Source of the DNA: Oceanospirillaceae bacterium
GTDB taxonomy: Bacteria; Pseudomonadota; Gammaproteobacteria; Pseudomonadales; Oceanobacteraceae
DNA length: 64,000 bases
Assembly (NCBI GenBank): GCA_002724925.1
Contig: PBQA01000037.1
Span: 1 to 64,000, forward strand
Direction: 5' to 3'
Position numbers and translations under genes: made by a program. Numbering within the stretch: the first letter of the stretch is position 1; every line of letters starts with the position of its first letter. Below the pieces are notes generated by a model. That model was not told the origin of the DNA. It did no database searches and saw nothing but the letters and a program-made list of their open reading frames with translations. Shown one piece after another: positions 8,637 to 19,526 of the stretch.

Positions 8637-11177
8637 TCAGAAAAGTTGTTCCGGGATGACGCTGCCTCCCCTTGAGCCGGTTTCATCTTCCTGGTAGGGG
8701 ATGATGTCTTTTGTTCTGGCATATTCTGTCGGAGCTGACCCAGTCTTGAAGTATTCGAATATCGCGTCTTTCTGGCCCGGTGAAGCGAGTAGCCCACTGT
8801 CCGGATCAATTCGAACTGTGACAATCCCCTCTGGTTGTTCAAACTGCTCTTCCGGTGCGCCATCAAGAGCTTCCCTCATATAATCGACCCAGACAGGGAG
8901 TGCCGTACCGCCGCCTGATGCCCAGCGCCCCAGTGTGGTTGGCTGGTCGAAACCAATCCAGACAGTAGCAACAAGGTCGGGATTAAAGCCGGAAAACCAT
9001 GCGTCCTTCTGATCGTTCGTGGTCCCCGTTTTGCCAGCAAGATCATTTCTACCCAGCGCCAGCGCTTTTCTACCTGTACCTCTGCGAACGACATCCCGCA
9101 TCATGCTTACTGTCAGGTAGTGGTTTTCTGGAGACATTATGCGTTCTGCAAAAAGTGTAGGCTCTTCAATGTTCTCTGCTTGCTCAGAGTTATTCTCAAC
9201 CGGTGCATTGTTGTCGTTAACACCTTCGCTGATGAAGTTGCCAGTTGAATCCTCTTCTGGTGGCGCCATTGCGAGTGCCGGGTTGGCCTCGTACAGTATT
9301 TCACCTGTATCCGAGATAATACTCTGCATCACAAAGGGGCTGACCTTGTAGCCGCCATTGGCAAAAGCGCTATAGCCCGTCGCCATATCCAAAGGAGTGA
9401 CCGCTGATGCGCCTAATGCCAGTGAGAGATCTTTATTCAGTCGTGCTGGATTAAACCCAAAGTCCTGAATGTAGCGAACGGCTGTGGCTGGCCCCATCTG
9501 CTTTAGAATGCGGATTGAGACAAGGTTTTGTGAGCGATATAGCGCCTGTCTCAGACGGGTCGGTCCATAAAACTTGCCGCTGTAATTCTCTGGGCGCCAG
9601 GTGCTCTCGAGACTGGCATCTTTAAATACCACAGGCGCGTCATTAATAAGGCTGGCTGTGGTGAAACCATTGTCCAGTGCTGCGCTGTAGATAAAAGGCT
9701 TAAAAGCAGAGCCAGGCTGGCGCTCCGCTTGAGTAGCACGGTTAAATTGATTGTCTGAGTTTGAGAATCCACCGACTAAGGCCTCAATTGCACCGTTGTG
9801 AGGGTTCATAGATACCAGAGCCCCTTCAGCTTCTGGCACCTGAGCCAGTTTCAGCCCCGAGGACGTTGCTTCGAGCCAGATAAGATCACCATCACTGGCC
9901 ACATCGAGTGCATTTTCAGGGGCCTCTCCGACCGAATTTACACTCAGGTACGGCGCAGCCCACGTCATTCCCTCAAATGGTAGCCAACGTATTTGGCCGA
10001 CGCTGTATACCCAGGCTCCTTCTTCTATGGCGTTCATGACGACGGCTGGTTCGATAATGCCAAAGTCGCCGAGTTCGCGAAGCTGCTCTTCCCAGTTATT
10101 CAGAGTCTGGGGCCAGTCAACGTCTTTGGTTGGGTCGGCCTGTGCAATCCACTCTTCTAACTCCGGGGGCTCAGGAACGCTCAGGGGGATAACCGAATAA
10201 GTAGCCTGAGCTCCGCGGTAACCGTGGTCACGATCGTATTTCAGTAAACCTTTTTGAAGTGCCGCATTCGCTGCTTGTTGGCGTTTGGCGTTGATGGTGG
10301 TGTACACACTGTAGCCAGAGGTGTAGGCCTTATTACCATAGCGCCGGATCATCTCCAGGCGAATCATCTCGGCAACATACGGCGCACTGATTTCAGAGGT
10401 GGCACCGTGGTATCGAGCTGTTGCGGGCTGGCGGATACTCTGTTGGAACTCGGCTTCTGATATTTTTCCGAGGTTGTACATTCGAGCAAGCACGTAGTTA
10501 CGACGCGAAACGGCGCGCTCCGGGCTCCGTATCGGATTTGCTGCGGAGGGTGCCTGCGGCAATCCGGCGATCATCGCCAGCTCTGCCAGGTTCAGTTCAG
10601 TGATCGACTTGCCGTAATAGACCTGAGATGCGGCTTCAATACCGTATGCACGCTTACCCAGGTAGATTTTGTTGACATATAGCTCAAGAATTTCTTCCTT
10701 GGTAAGGGCTTTCTCTATTTTCAGCGCGAGTAGGATCTCTGTGAACTTACGGGTGAAGGTCTTTTCACTGCTCAGGTAATAGTTTTTAGCTACCTGCATA
10801 GTGATTGTACTCCCCCCTGATTTCTTACGACCGGTAGTCACAAGATCAAAAACCGCTCGCGCAAGGCCTTTCAGGTCTATTCCTGAGTGCTCAAAAAAGC
10901 CGTCATCTTCAGAAGCGAGAAGTGCGTCAATGAATTGAGGGGGTATTTCCTGATATGTAATAGGGGTTCGGCGCTTCTCGCCATATTCAGTTATCAGAAG
11001 GCCATCTGCGGTGTATACGCGCAGAGGGGTTTGAAGGTCTACATCTTTCAGTGTTTCTGCATCGGGAAGCGTCGGCGCTAAGTACAGGTAAACACCGGTT
11101 ATGGCCATGGTGGCTCCGGCTCCGATAGACAAAAACAGCCAGATTGTGAACTTAAGGAGCGGAGTTGCCATATTCAT
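8637..11177 (-). CDS. mrcA: Penicillin-binding protein 1A (bifunctional transglycosylase/transpeptidase)
   Basis: This is a class A PBP of 846 residues that polymerises and cross-links peptidoglycan in the periplasm. An N-terminal cytoplasmic stub and one membrane helix (about 8-32) precede the GT51 domain (catalytic Glu in EDDGFFEHSG, then GGSTITMQ). The transpeptidase domain has SxxK in PGSAFKPF, the SxN-type SQN and KTG in AGKTGTTND. Two ATG codons two residues apart can start it. Its position divergent from pilMNOPQ is the conserved Pseudomonas ponA-pilM arrangement. The 164-bp shared intergenic region carries the pil promoter. Confidence 0.95.
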   Translation of the reverse strand: MNMATPLLKFTIWLFLSIGAGATMAITGVYLYLAPTLPDAETLKDVDLQTPLRVYTADGLLITEYGEKRRTPITYQEIPPQFIDALLASEDDGFFEHSGIDLKGLARAVFDLVTTGRKKSGGSTITMQVAKNYYLSSEKTFTRKFTEILLALKIEKALTKEEILELYVNKIYLGKRAYGIEAASQVYYGKSITELNLAELAMIAGLPQAPSAANPIRSPERAVSRRNYVLARMYNLGKISEAEFQQSIRQPATARYHGATSEISAPYVAEMIRLEMIRRYGNKAYTSGYSVYTTINAKRQQAANAALQKGLLKYDRDHGYRGAQATYSVIPLSVPEPPELEEWIAQADPTKDVDWPQTLNNWEEQLRELGDFGIIEPAVVMNAIEEGAWVYSVGQIRWLPFEGMTWAAPYLSVNSVGEAPENALDVASDGDLIWLEATSSGLKLAQVPEAEGALVSMNPHNGAIEALVGGFSNSDNQFNRATQAERQPGSAFKPFIYSAALDNGFTTASLINDAPVVFKDASLESTWRPENYSGKFYGPTRLRQALYRSQNLVSIRILKQMGPATAVRYIQDFGFNPARLNKDLSLALGASAVTPLDMATGYSAFANGGYKVSPFVMQSIISDTGEILYEANPALAMAPPEEDSTGNFISEGVNDNNAPVENNSEQAENIEEPTLFAERIMSPENHYLTVSMMRDVVRRGTGRKALALGRNDLAGKTGTTNDQKDAWFSGFNPDLVATVWIGFDQPTTLGRWASGGGTALPVWVDYMREALDGAPEEQFEQPEGIVTVRIDPDSGLLASPGQKDAIFEYFKTGSAPTEYARTKDIIPYQEDETGSRGGSVIPEQLF

Positions 11178-11243
11178 ATAAAAAGATCGTTAAATTCCTG
11201 AAAAAGCCAGCTATCATGCGGGATGCGGCATTATAAGGGTTTT

Positions 11244-12405
<1,162 letters not shown>

Positions 12406-12406
<1 letters not shown>

Positions 12407-12963
12407 TGGCGAATATTAACTTATTACCCTGGCGTGAAGAGTTGCGCGAAGAGCGCAACAAGAACTTCTATGTGGTTATCGCTGGCGTTGTTACTTTGGT
12501 TGCGGCTTCTATCTTCGTAGTTTATCGCTACTACGATGATGCTGCGGTGAACCAGAACTCCCGCAATGCTTTCTTGCGCAATCAGATCTCGGCGATGGAT
12601 CAGAAAATCGTCGAAATTCAGAAGTTGAAAGAAACCAGAGCTGAGCTGGTAGAGCGGATGGAGCTGATTCAGCGCCTGCAGGGTGACCGCCCTGTCATCG
12701 TTCGGGTATTTGATGAAATTGTGCGCTCGGTTCCTGAGGATCTGTACTTCAATAAGCTTGAGGTTGAAGGAGATAAAGTTCGTATCGCCGGTGTCGCCTC
12801 AAGTAACAACCGGGTATCCGCTCTCATGCGCAACTTTGACCAGTCTGAATGGTTCAGAGATCCATCCCTCATCAAGGTAGAAGCAACCTCGGCTGGAGTG
12901 AACGAGTTTGAGGTTGTGATGACCCGAATGAACCCAAGAACAGCGGAGGATAATAATGGCTGA
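12406..12963 (+). CDS. pilN: Type IV pilus assembly protein PilN
   Basis: This is a bitopic inner-membrane protein of 185 residues. Its short cytoplasmic start, ANINLLPWRE, carries the conserved INLLPWR motif that docks into PilM. A membrane helix (about 23-42) is followed by a coiled coil and a ferredoxin-like periplasmic domain that pairs with PilO. The start overlaps the pilM stop by one base and the end overlaps pilO by 8 bp. Confidence 0.95.
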
Positions 12964-13588
12964 TTCAAATAAATCCTCCACTTCGATCGTCGAGCAGTTG
13001 CAGGGCTTTGAACTCGGTGATATCGATTGGCAGAATATGGGGTCCTGGCCCGCCATAGGAAAAATTGCCTTCTGCGTGATGCTTTTGGTAGTTGGCGTTG
13101 TCGTATCTTATCTGGCTTTATTTCAGGGGCAGTTATCATCTCTGGAATCACTCGAAAGACAGGAGCAGCAGCTAAAGCGGGACTTTGAAACGAAGGCGTT
13201 TCGTGTCGCTAATCTGGACGAATACAAAACGCAGATGGTTGAGATGGAAGCAAGCTTTGGCTCATTGCTAAAGCAGCTGCCTAAAGATACAGAAGTCCCG
13301 GGCTTGATTGATGATATCAGCGCTGCAGCATTGAACGCAGGGTTAGAGCTGAAGCGGATTGATCCTGCGGATATGAAGAAATCGGAGTTCTATAAAGAAT
13401 TGCCCATCAATATTGAAGTGTCTGGTGGATATCATGAGATGGGAGCGTTCGTATCGGGTGTCGCATCTCTACCTCGGATTGTTACTCTGCACGACTTTAA
13501 TATCGTTAAAACCAAGGGACAGGAGCGTCTGTCTATGGAAATTGAAGCGAAAACATACCAGTACGACGCGGATAGCAGGGGGCAGTAA
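12956..13588 (+). CDS. pilO: Type IV pilus assembly protein PilO
   Basis: PilO is 210 residues with one membrane helix (about 37-58), a coiled coil (about 60-100) and a C-terminal ferredoxin-like periplasmic domain. It heterodimerises with PilN and recruits PilP. Length, topology and place in the operon match the family, and the LPKDTEVPGLIDDIS segment is typical. It overlaps pilN by 8 bp and is one base from the pilP start. Confidence 0.94.
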   Translation: MADSNKSSTSIVEQLQGFELGDIDWQNMGSWPAIGKIAFCVMLLVVGVVVSYLALFQGQLSSLESLERQEQQLKRDFETKAFRVANLDEYKTQMVEMEASFGSLLKQLPKDTEVPGLIDDISAAALNAGLELKRIDPADMKKSEFYKELPINIEVSGGYHEMGAFVSGVASLPRIVTLHDFNIVKTKGQERLSMEIEAKTYQYDADSRGQ

Positions 13589-13589
13589 C

Positions 13590-14132
13590 GTGATTATATC
13601 AAGAATGCTGCTTCTTTTATGTTCGGGCATAGCTGTCGCAGCTTGTAGCTCTTCAGGTAATGTTTCTGACCTTCAGCGTTATGTCGATGACGTAAGTTCG
13701 AAGCCAAGAGGCCGTGTTGAGCCTATTCCAGAGTTCAAACCGTACGAATCTTTCAGTTACAGCGCTTCTGCTCTGAGATCACCTTTCGGCTTGCCGGCTA
13801 TTGCTGAAGAGACTGAAAAAATATCCCTTAATGGCTTTAGTGTGCGTCCAGACCCAGACCGTGCAAAAGAGTATCTGGAGCAGTTCAGTGTTGATCAGCT
13901 TGGTATGGTCGGTACTTTGCAAAAGCCGCAGGGTGATTTGTTCGCTCTTATACGAGATGGTTACGGAGGGGTTGTCAGGGTTAAAGAAGGCGAATACATG
14001 GGGCGGAACCATGGTCGCATCGTATCGATACAAGATGACCGCATCAACCTTATCGAAATCGTACCAGATGGACAGGGTGGCTGGCTTGAGCGGCCCAGAA
14101 CGTTGGCCCTCAACGGAGCGCCAGGAGAATAA
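13590..14132 (+). CDS. pilP: Type IV pilus lipoprotein PilP
   Basis: This inner-membrane lipoprotein bridges PilNO and the PilQ secretin. The product is 180 residues from GTG 13590, with a lipobox ending IAVAAC. The conserved LRSPF and the C-terminal beta-sandwich (GQGGWLERPRTLAL) that binds the secretin N0 domain are present. An ATG at 13608 is an alternative but would leave a very short signal peptide. The open frame runs far upstream inside pilO; that part is rejected. Confidence 0.92.
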   Translation: MIISRMLLLLCSGIAVAACSSSGNVSDLQRYVDDVSSKPRGRVEPIPEFKPYESFSYSASALRSPFGLPAIAEETEKISLNGFSVRPDPDRAKEYLEQFSVDQLGMVGTLQKPQGDLFALIRDGYGGVVRVKEGEYMGRNHGRIVSIQDDRINLIEIVPDGQGGWLERPRTLALNGAPGE

Positions 14133-14134
14133 TT

Positions 14135-16234
14135 ATGAAAATCATGAACAACATTCGCACTCTCGGTAGAGCTTTCGTCTGTGTGTCGGCGTTATGCTCG
14201 TTTGAGGTTATGGCGGCGACTCTGACGGATCTCAATTTTTCGACGGCTCCGGGGGATGTAACACAGCTTGAGCTGGTGTTTGATTCTACACCTCCGGAGG
14301 TCAGTGGCTACACCATTGAAAAGCCGGCACGTATTGCTTTGGATCTTCCTGGCGTAGATAGCGCTCTGGGTACTAAACGCCATAATATCGGAAATGGTAA
14401 TGCCAGAAGTGCAACCGTCGTTGAAGCGAAAGATCGCTCTCGACTTGTAATCAATCTGAATGAATTGGTTGATTACACAACGTCGGTGCAAGGCAATCGT
14501 TTATTCGTTCGGATCGGTGAATCTGATGAGAACGAGAAATTTGCTGGTAATCAGCAGGTTAATGCAATGGGTGATGTTGTTCAGCCCGGCTCTGGCGTTA
14601 AAATCGTGAATGTCGATTTTCGCCGTGGTAACCAGGGTGAAGGTCAGGTTCAGATTACACTGAGCGATGACAGTGCTGCAGCCAATATTCGTAGAGAAGG
14701 CTCGAAAATCATCGCAGATATTGACGGTGCATCGCTGCCTGATGCGTTGAGTCGTCGACTCGACGTCACCGATTTTGCGACGCCAGTCAAATACGTCGAC
14801 GCCACTGTTGAGGCGGGTAACGCGAGGATCGTAATTGAACCTTTGTCTTCAGAATTCGAATACCTCGCCTATCAAACAGACAAACTACTGTCGATCAACG
14901 TTTCTGAGCCACCAGAAAGTGAAGAGGCGGTAGCTGAAAAACAATTCCCGTTCACGGGTGAAAAGCTGTCCCTGAACTTTCAGGATATTGAGGTGCGAGC
15001 TGTTTTGCAGCTGATCGCTGACTTTACAGGTATGAACCTGGTGGCGTCAGACTCTGTCGGTGGCAACATTACTCTGCGTTTGCAAAATGTACCTTGGGAT
15101 CAGGCGCTGGATCTCGTGCTGAAAACTAAGGGGCTTGGTCAGCGTCAGATGGGGTCTGTCCTGCTCATTGCCCCAGCCGAAGAAATCGCAGCGCGAGAAA
15201 AAGTTGAACTTGAAGCTGTGCGCCAGGTTGAAGAGTTAGCTCCGCTGGTAACTGAGTACATGCAACTGAAGTACGCTAAGGCCACTGACCTGGCAGAGCT
15301 TCTGACGTCTGAACAGGGCTTGCTATCTGAGCGTGGGACCGCTGTCGTCGATAGTCGTACGAACACTTTGCTCATGAAAGACAGTTCGAAAAACCTGGAA
15401 AAAGTCAGAGAAGCCCTGCAAATGCTGGATGTGCCTGTGCGTCAGGTACTGATCGAGGCTCGTATCGTTATTGCCACAACTAATGTCGGTGAAGAGTTGG
15501 GCGTGCAGTGGGGTGGTGCAAGTTATAAGGATAACGGAGATAACTGGACTACCTTCGGCGGTACTAAAACAACATTGGAAGAGACTAATCAAATCTTGTT
15601 TGACCGGGCGACTACGGGCACCAGTGATCAGACTATCGATCTTGAAGCTTCTGATATTGTGGATTTTGGTGTAACAGATGCCTCAGCAACTACGTTCGCT
15701 TTGGGGTACCAGACTGCAGATTTCCTACTTGATCTCGAGCTTTCAGCGATCGAAACCGAGGGGCGTGCTGATATTGTATCTCAGCCTCGTGTGATTACTG
15801 CTGATGGCCAGACCGCATCAATTGAGTCGGGTACCGAGATCCCTTACCTTCAGGCGAGTTCAAGTGGTGCTGCTAACGTTGCCTTTAAGTCAGCAGTGTT
15901 ACGCCTTGAGGTGACACCACAGATCACACCTGACGATCGTATTATTATGGATCTGGTTATTAATCAGGATTCGGTTGGTGAGTTGACCGACGCAGGCCCT
16001 GCGATTGATACCAACGCGGTGGAAACTCAGGTGCTGGTTGAAAATGGTGAGACGATTGTCCTTGGTGGTATTTTCCGTTCAGAGGAGATTCGACAGGTAT
16101 CCAAGACGCCATTCTTTGGCGATCTGCCTCTCATTGGTGCGCTTTTCCGCCGTACCAGTGAGCAGGAAGAGAAGAGCGAACTTCTTGTGTTTATTACTCC
16201 TCGACTGGTTAAGGAAACGCTCTCAGCACGTTGA
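14135..16234 (+). CDS. pilQ: Type IV pilus secretin PilQ
   Basis: This is the outer-membrane channel through which the pilus leaves the cell. The 699-residue protein has a signal peptide (about 1-27, ending VMAA) and two AMIN peptidoglycan-binding domains (about 30-130 and 155-265). Next come the secretin N0/N1 domains ([18 protein letters not shown] and following), then the beta-barrel with [12 protein letters not shown] and a C-terminal PLIGALFRR. It begins 2 bp after the pilP stop and is followed at once by aroK. Confidence 0.96.
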   Translation: MKIMNNIRTLGRAFVCVSALCSFEVMAATLTDLNFSTAPGDVTQLELVFDSTPPEVSGYTIEKPARIALDLPGVDSALGTKRHNIGNGNARSATVVEAKDRSRLVINLNELVDYTTSVQGNRLFVRIGESDENEKFAGNQQVNAMGDVVQPGSGVKIVNVDFRRGNQGEGQVQITLSDDSAAANIRREGSKIIADIDGASLPDALSRRLDVTDFATPVKYVDATVEAGNARIVIEPLSSEFEYLAYQTDKLLSINVSEPPESEEAVAEKQFPFTGEKLSLNFQDIEVRAVLQLIADFTGMNLVASDSVGGNITLRLQNVPWDQALDLVLKTKGLGQRQMGSVLLIAPAEEIAAREKVELEAVRQVEELAPLVTEYMQLKYAKATDLAELLTSEQGLLSERGTAVVDSRTNTLLMKDSSKNLEKVREALQMLDVPVRQVLIEARIVIATTNVGEELGVQWGGASYKDNGDNWTTFGGTKTTLEETNQILFDRATTGTSDQTIDLEASDIVDFGVTDASATTFALGYQTADFLLDLELSAIETEGRADIVSQPRVITADGQTASIESGTEIPYLQASSSGAANVAFKSAVLRLEVTPQITPDDRIIMDLVINQDSVGELTDAGPAIDTNAVETQVLVENGETIVLGGIFRSEEIRQVSKTPFFGDLPLIGALFRRTSEQEEKSELLVFITPRLVKETLSAR

Positions 16235-16236
16235 AA

Positions 16237-16749
16237 ATGACACAGTCTGTATTTCTTATCGGGCCGATGGGTGCTGGAAAAAGCACCATTGGCCGCATGC
16301 TTTCACAGGAACTTAAATACGAGTTTTTTGACTCAGATAAGGTGATTGAGGAACGCTGTGGCGCGGACATTCCCTGGATCTTTGATAAAGAAGGGGAGTT
16401 GGGTTTTCGCGAGCGCGAAGAATCAGTCATTGATGAACTGACTCAGCAGAAAGGCATTGTTCTCTCCACGGGTGGTGGTGCTGTATTGCGGAGTGAAAAT
16501 CGCCAGCATCTTGCTTCCAGAGGAACAGTTATTTATCTCTGTACGTCTGTTGATCAGCAGTTGGCCAGAACTGCCCGCGACCGTAATCGTCCACTCCTCC
16601 AGACTGCCGATCCAGAAGCGGTGCTGCGCAAGCTGTTTGCAGAGCGTGATCCGCTCTATCGTTCTGTTGCCGATATTATTATTGAGACGGATCAGCGAAA
16701 CCCTCGATGGGTAATTCAGGAACTCAAAAAACGTTTAAAAGGTGAATGA
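16237..16749 (+). CDS. aroK: Shikimate kinase
   Basis: This enzyme phosphorylates shikimate in aromatic amino acid synthesis. The 170-residue protein has Walker [10 protein letters not shown], the shikimate-binding DSD, and STGGGAVLR. The RDRNRPLL lid is also visible. The start is ATG 16237, 2 bp after the pilQ stop; an upstream TTG would overlap pilQ. The stop overlaps the aroB start. The pilQ-aroK-aroB linkage is conserved in gammaproteobacteria. Confidence 0.95.
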   Translation: MTQSVFLIGPMGAGKSTIGRMLSQELKYEFFDSDKVIEERCGADIPWIFDKEGELGFREREESVIDELTQQKGIVLSTGGGAVLRSENRQHLASRGTVIYLCTSVDQQLARTARDRNRPLLQTADPEAVLRKLFAERDPLYRSVADIIIETDQRNPRWVIQELKKRLKGE

Positions 16750-17834
16750 TGCAGACCCTAACCGTAGATCTTGGCGATCGTAGTTACCCTATTTACATCG
16801 GCCCTGGCCTTCTGCGGAATAAAGAGCTGTATAGTCCCCATATTAAGGGTCGGCAGGTACTTATTGTCACCAATGAGACCGTCGCTCCTATCTATCTCGA
16901 TGACGTAATGTCCGCACTGACGGATTATCAGGTCGACACCGTTATTTTGCCAGATGGTGAAAAGTACAAAGATCTCGATACCCTGAATATGATTTTTGAC
17001 GAGCTGCTGGATCGTCGTCACAACAGAACAACGACTCTTATTGCGCTAGGCGGTGGAGTTATTGGTGATATGACTGGTTTTGCAGCGGCGACCTACCAGC
17101 GAGGTGTTAACTTTATTCAGGTTCCCACCACCTTGCTCTCGCAGGTTGACTCATCTGTGGGCGGCAAGACTGCCGTCAATCATGCTCTCGGTAAGAATAT
17201 GATCGGTGCTTTCCATCAGCCGCAGGCTGTGATTGCTGATACCGATACGTTAGAAACGCTGCCTCTCCGTGAAATGGCTGCAGGCATGGCCGAAGTGATT
17301 AAGTATGGGTTGATCTCCGATTCTGAATTTTATGCATGGTTGCAGGATAACGTAGCCGGCCTGATGTCTGGTGATGATGAATCGCTTGCTGAAGCCATTT
17401 ATCGATCTTGTGAGAATAAAGCGTCGGTAGTCGCTCAGGATGAGCGAGAGGGCGGAATCCGTGCAACACTCAATCTTGGGCACACCTTTGGCCATGCAAT
17501 TGAGGCGCATCAGGGATACGGTAAGTGGTTGCACGGCGAAGCCGTTGGCGCTGGGATGATGATGGCAGCAGACCTGAGCAGAAGGCTGGGTTATCTTTCT
17601 GAGAAAGATGAGCACGATCTTTTACGTTTGTTGCAAGCGGCACATCTCCCAGTGAAAGGCCCAAGAGATATGTCCTGCGATGATTACATCAGTCGCATGG
17701 CGGTCGATAAGAAAGTTCTGGATGGTGCACTCAGACTGGTCTTGCTTAAGGGGATTGGGGAGGCCTATATTACGTCTGAGGTTCCCCGGGACCTGCTTGA
17801 AGAAACCTTGATGGCGTATGGCGCGAGCCGCTGA
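16746..17834 (+). CDS. aroB: 3-dehydroquinate synthase
   Basis: AroB converts DAHP to 3-dehydroquinate with an NAD cofactor and divalent metal. The 362-residue product keeps the nucleotide site [27 protein letters not shown] and [11 protein letters not shown] with metal-binding His and Glu. The start overlaps the aroK stop by 4 bp; either of two ATGs one codon apart will do. Confidence 0.95.
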   Translation: MMQTLTVDLGDRSYPIYIGPGLLRNKELYSPHIKGRQVLIVTNETVAPIYLDDVMSALTDYQVDTVILPDGEKYKDLDTLNMIFDELLDRRHNRTTTLIALGGGVIGDMTGFAAATYQRGVNFIQVPTTLLSQVDSSVGGKTAVNHALGKNMIGAFHQPQAVIADTDTLETLPLREMAAGMAEVIKYGLISDSEFYAWLQDNVAGLMSGDDESLAEAIYRSCENKASVVAQDEREGGIRATLNLGHTFGHAIEAHQGYGKWLHGEAVGAGMMMAADLSRRLGYLSEKDEHDLLRLLQAAHLPVKGPRDMSCDDYISRMAVDKKVLDGALRLVLLKGIGEAYITSEVPRDLLEETLMAYGASR

Positions 17835-17854
17835 AAATAACCACTGGAGGAATT

Positions 17855-19351
17855 ATGGAAACGGATTTTGATCTGGATCTTTCTGGTGTGAATGTGACAC
17901 ACAACTCTTCCAGCAAAGAGGCATTCTCTATGCATAGCCTTCTTGATTCTCAGAAACGTCATGTCGAGCTCCTGTCGCACCTTGCTTCTTACAGTGAGCT
18001 GCTGGTAGCCGTCACCGGCTATGAGGGCGCAGGGAAGTCGTTTATAGCGAATAACCTCGCGGCTCAAAGAGAGGCTCCTGATGAGACTCTCCTATTAACC
18101 GCAAGCGTTATGCTAGGCATGCCCTCAATACTGTCTTCAATCGCCGCTCACTGGGATATGCCGGCTATTCACGACGATGGTGCTCAGGCTCGTGAAGCTA
18201 TTCGCAACGAGGCTATCGACAGGAGTGAGGCCGGCGGGAATCTACTGTTGATTATTGATCAGGCTGATCAGTTAGACGCGGAGAATCTGAATGACATAGC
18301 GCACTTTGCTCTGTTGGCGCCACAGGCGATTTCCGTCATCCTGTTTGGCGCTCCGGGTTATGAAAGTCATTTCCGAAATTCACCTGCACAGGCTCCGGTT
18401 CACGTACTAGCTGTTGAGCCGTTATCGGACTCTGAGATCGCGGCGCTTATGGCCAGCGTTTTTGGTGACGGAGAGGTCTGTCCGTTCGGGGATAAAGAAC
18501 TCGCAGATATCATGATGGATTCTGGATGCTTGCCGGGACCAGCCCTTCGTCAAGGCGAACAAATACTGTCTTCGGCAACGCGTGCAGTCTCCAGTTCGCC
18601 GGCGGGTGGTTTTCCTGTGCGCAATATTCTCGCTATTGCCGGTGTCGTGACTGCTATTGCAATGGTGTTTATCTACCAGTGGGGAGCCTCATCAACCGAC
18701 GATGAGCTGTCTCCAGAAATTCAGGCGCAGTTCGACTCCGCGAAAGATTTTAATTATCCCGGTGCTTCAGTTGAACCTCAGGCGCAACCCGAGGCAGACA
18801 GTAGTGATACATTGGCGCTTCCAGACAGGGCCGTTGTCGAGGCAGAAAGTCGTGTTGCAGCAAGTTCTGATGTGACGGCACTGTCGGGTTCCGATATCCA
18901 GCCGGAGGGGAGGGTCGTCTCTGGTGCGCCTGAATCGGTGCCAGATACAGGCTCTGATGCTACGCCTGTTTCCCGGGCTGAAGTTCAACCAGTTGAAGCG
19001 ACAGCAGAACCCATGAACACCTCCTCTGAGCCGGTTAAGATTGGGACTTCATCTTACACTCCTGACGAACAGGCCTTGTTGGCATCTGAGTCAGGGTATA
19101 TCGTGCAGTTACTGGGGTCGCACAGTTCCTCCGGTGCTGAAACCTTCCGTAACCAGTGGCAGAGCCAGATCACAGGGTCACTGTATCGTTACCAGACAAC
19201 CTATAAAGGTAAAGACTGGTTCGTGGTGGTGTCAGGTGTCTATTCCAGCCGTGCAGAGGCGAGAGCTGCGGTAAATGCTATGCCGGCTTCGTTGCGTAAG
19301 CAGTCGCCCTGGGTTCGTCCTTTAGGGGATGTGCAGAAGGTAATCCGGTAA
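17855..19351 (+). CDS. DamX-like membrane ATPase with C-terminal SPOR domain
   Basis: The 498-residue protein has an ExeA/GspA-like AAA ATPase domain (about 30-240; Walker A GYEGAGKS, Walker B LLIIDQAD), one membrane helix (about 254-274), a disordered acidic periplasmic linker (about 280-400) and a SPOR domain (about 408-495, GYIVQLLGSH). SPOR domains bind denuded septal glycan, so a role in cell division is likely. The aroB-damX-like-gltB neighbourhood is conserved in Pseudomonas. Unlike E. coli DamX, an N-terminal ATPase is fused. The RBS GGAGG precedes ATG 17855. Confidence 0.87.
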   Translation: METDFDLDLSGVNVTHNSSSKEAFSMHSLLDSQKRHVELLSHLASYSELLVAVTGYEGAGKSFIANNLAAQREAPDETLLLTASVMLGMPSILSSIAAHWDMPAIHDDGAQAREAIRNEAIDRSEAGGNLLLIIDQADQLDAENLNDIAHFALLAPQAISVILFGAPGYESHFRNSPAQAPVHVLAVEPLSDSEIAALMASVFGDGEVCPFGDKELADIMMDSGCLPGPALRQGEQILSSATRAVSSSPAGGFPVRNILAIAGVVTAIAMVFIYQWGASSTDDELSPEIQAQFDSAKDFNYPGASVEPQAQPEADSSDTLALPDRAVVEAESRVAASSDVTALSGSDIQPEGRVVSGAPESVPDTGSDATPVSRAEVQPVEATAEPMNTSSEPVKIGTSSYTPDEQALLASESGYIVQLLGSHSSSGAETFRNQWQSQITGSLYRYQTTYKGKDWFVVVSGVYSSRAEARAAVNAMPASLRKQSPWVRPLGDVQKVIR

Positions 19352-19526
19352 GTCTGGAGCCTGTTTTTCCCGGGTGTGTCAATCCGGGCCTTTCCTCTGT
19401 TCATTTGTGGCAACCGCCTCAGATGTGTAGAATGAGCGTCCTTTTGTCTCAAGGCCGCTTATTTTTTGATCGCATTTCGATTGTAAGCCCTTGATATTTA
19501 AACGATTTATTGGTGAGAGCTGTTCT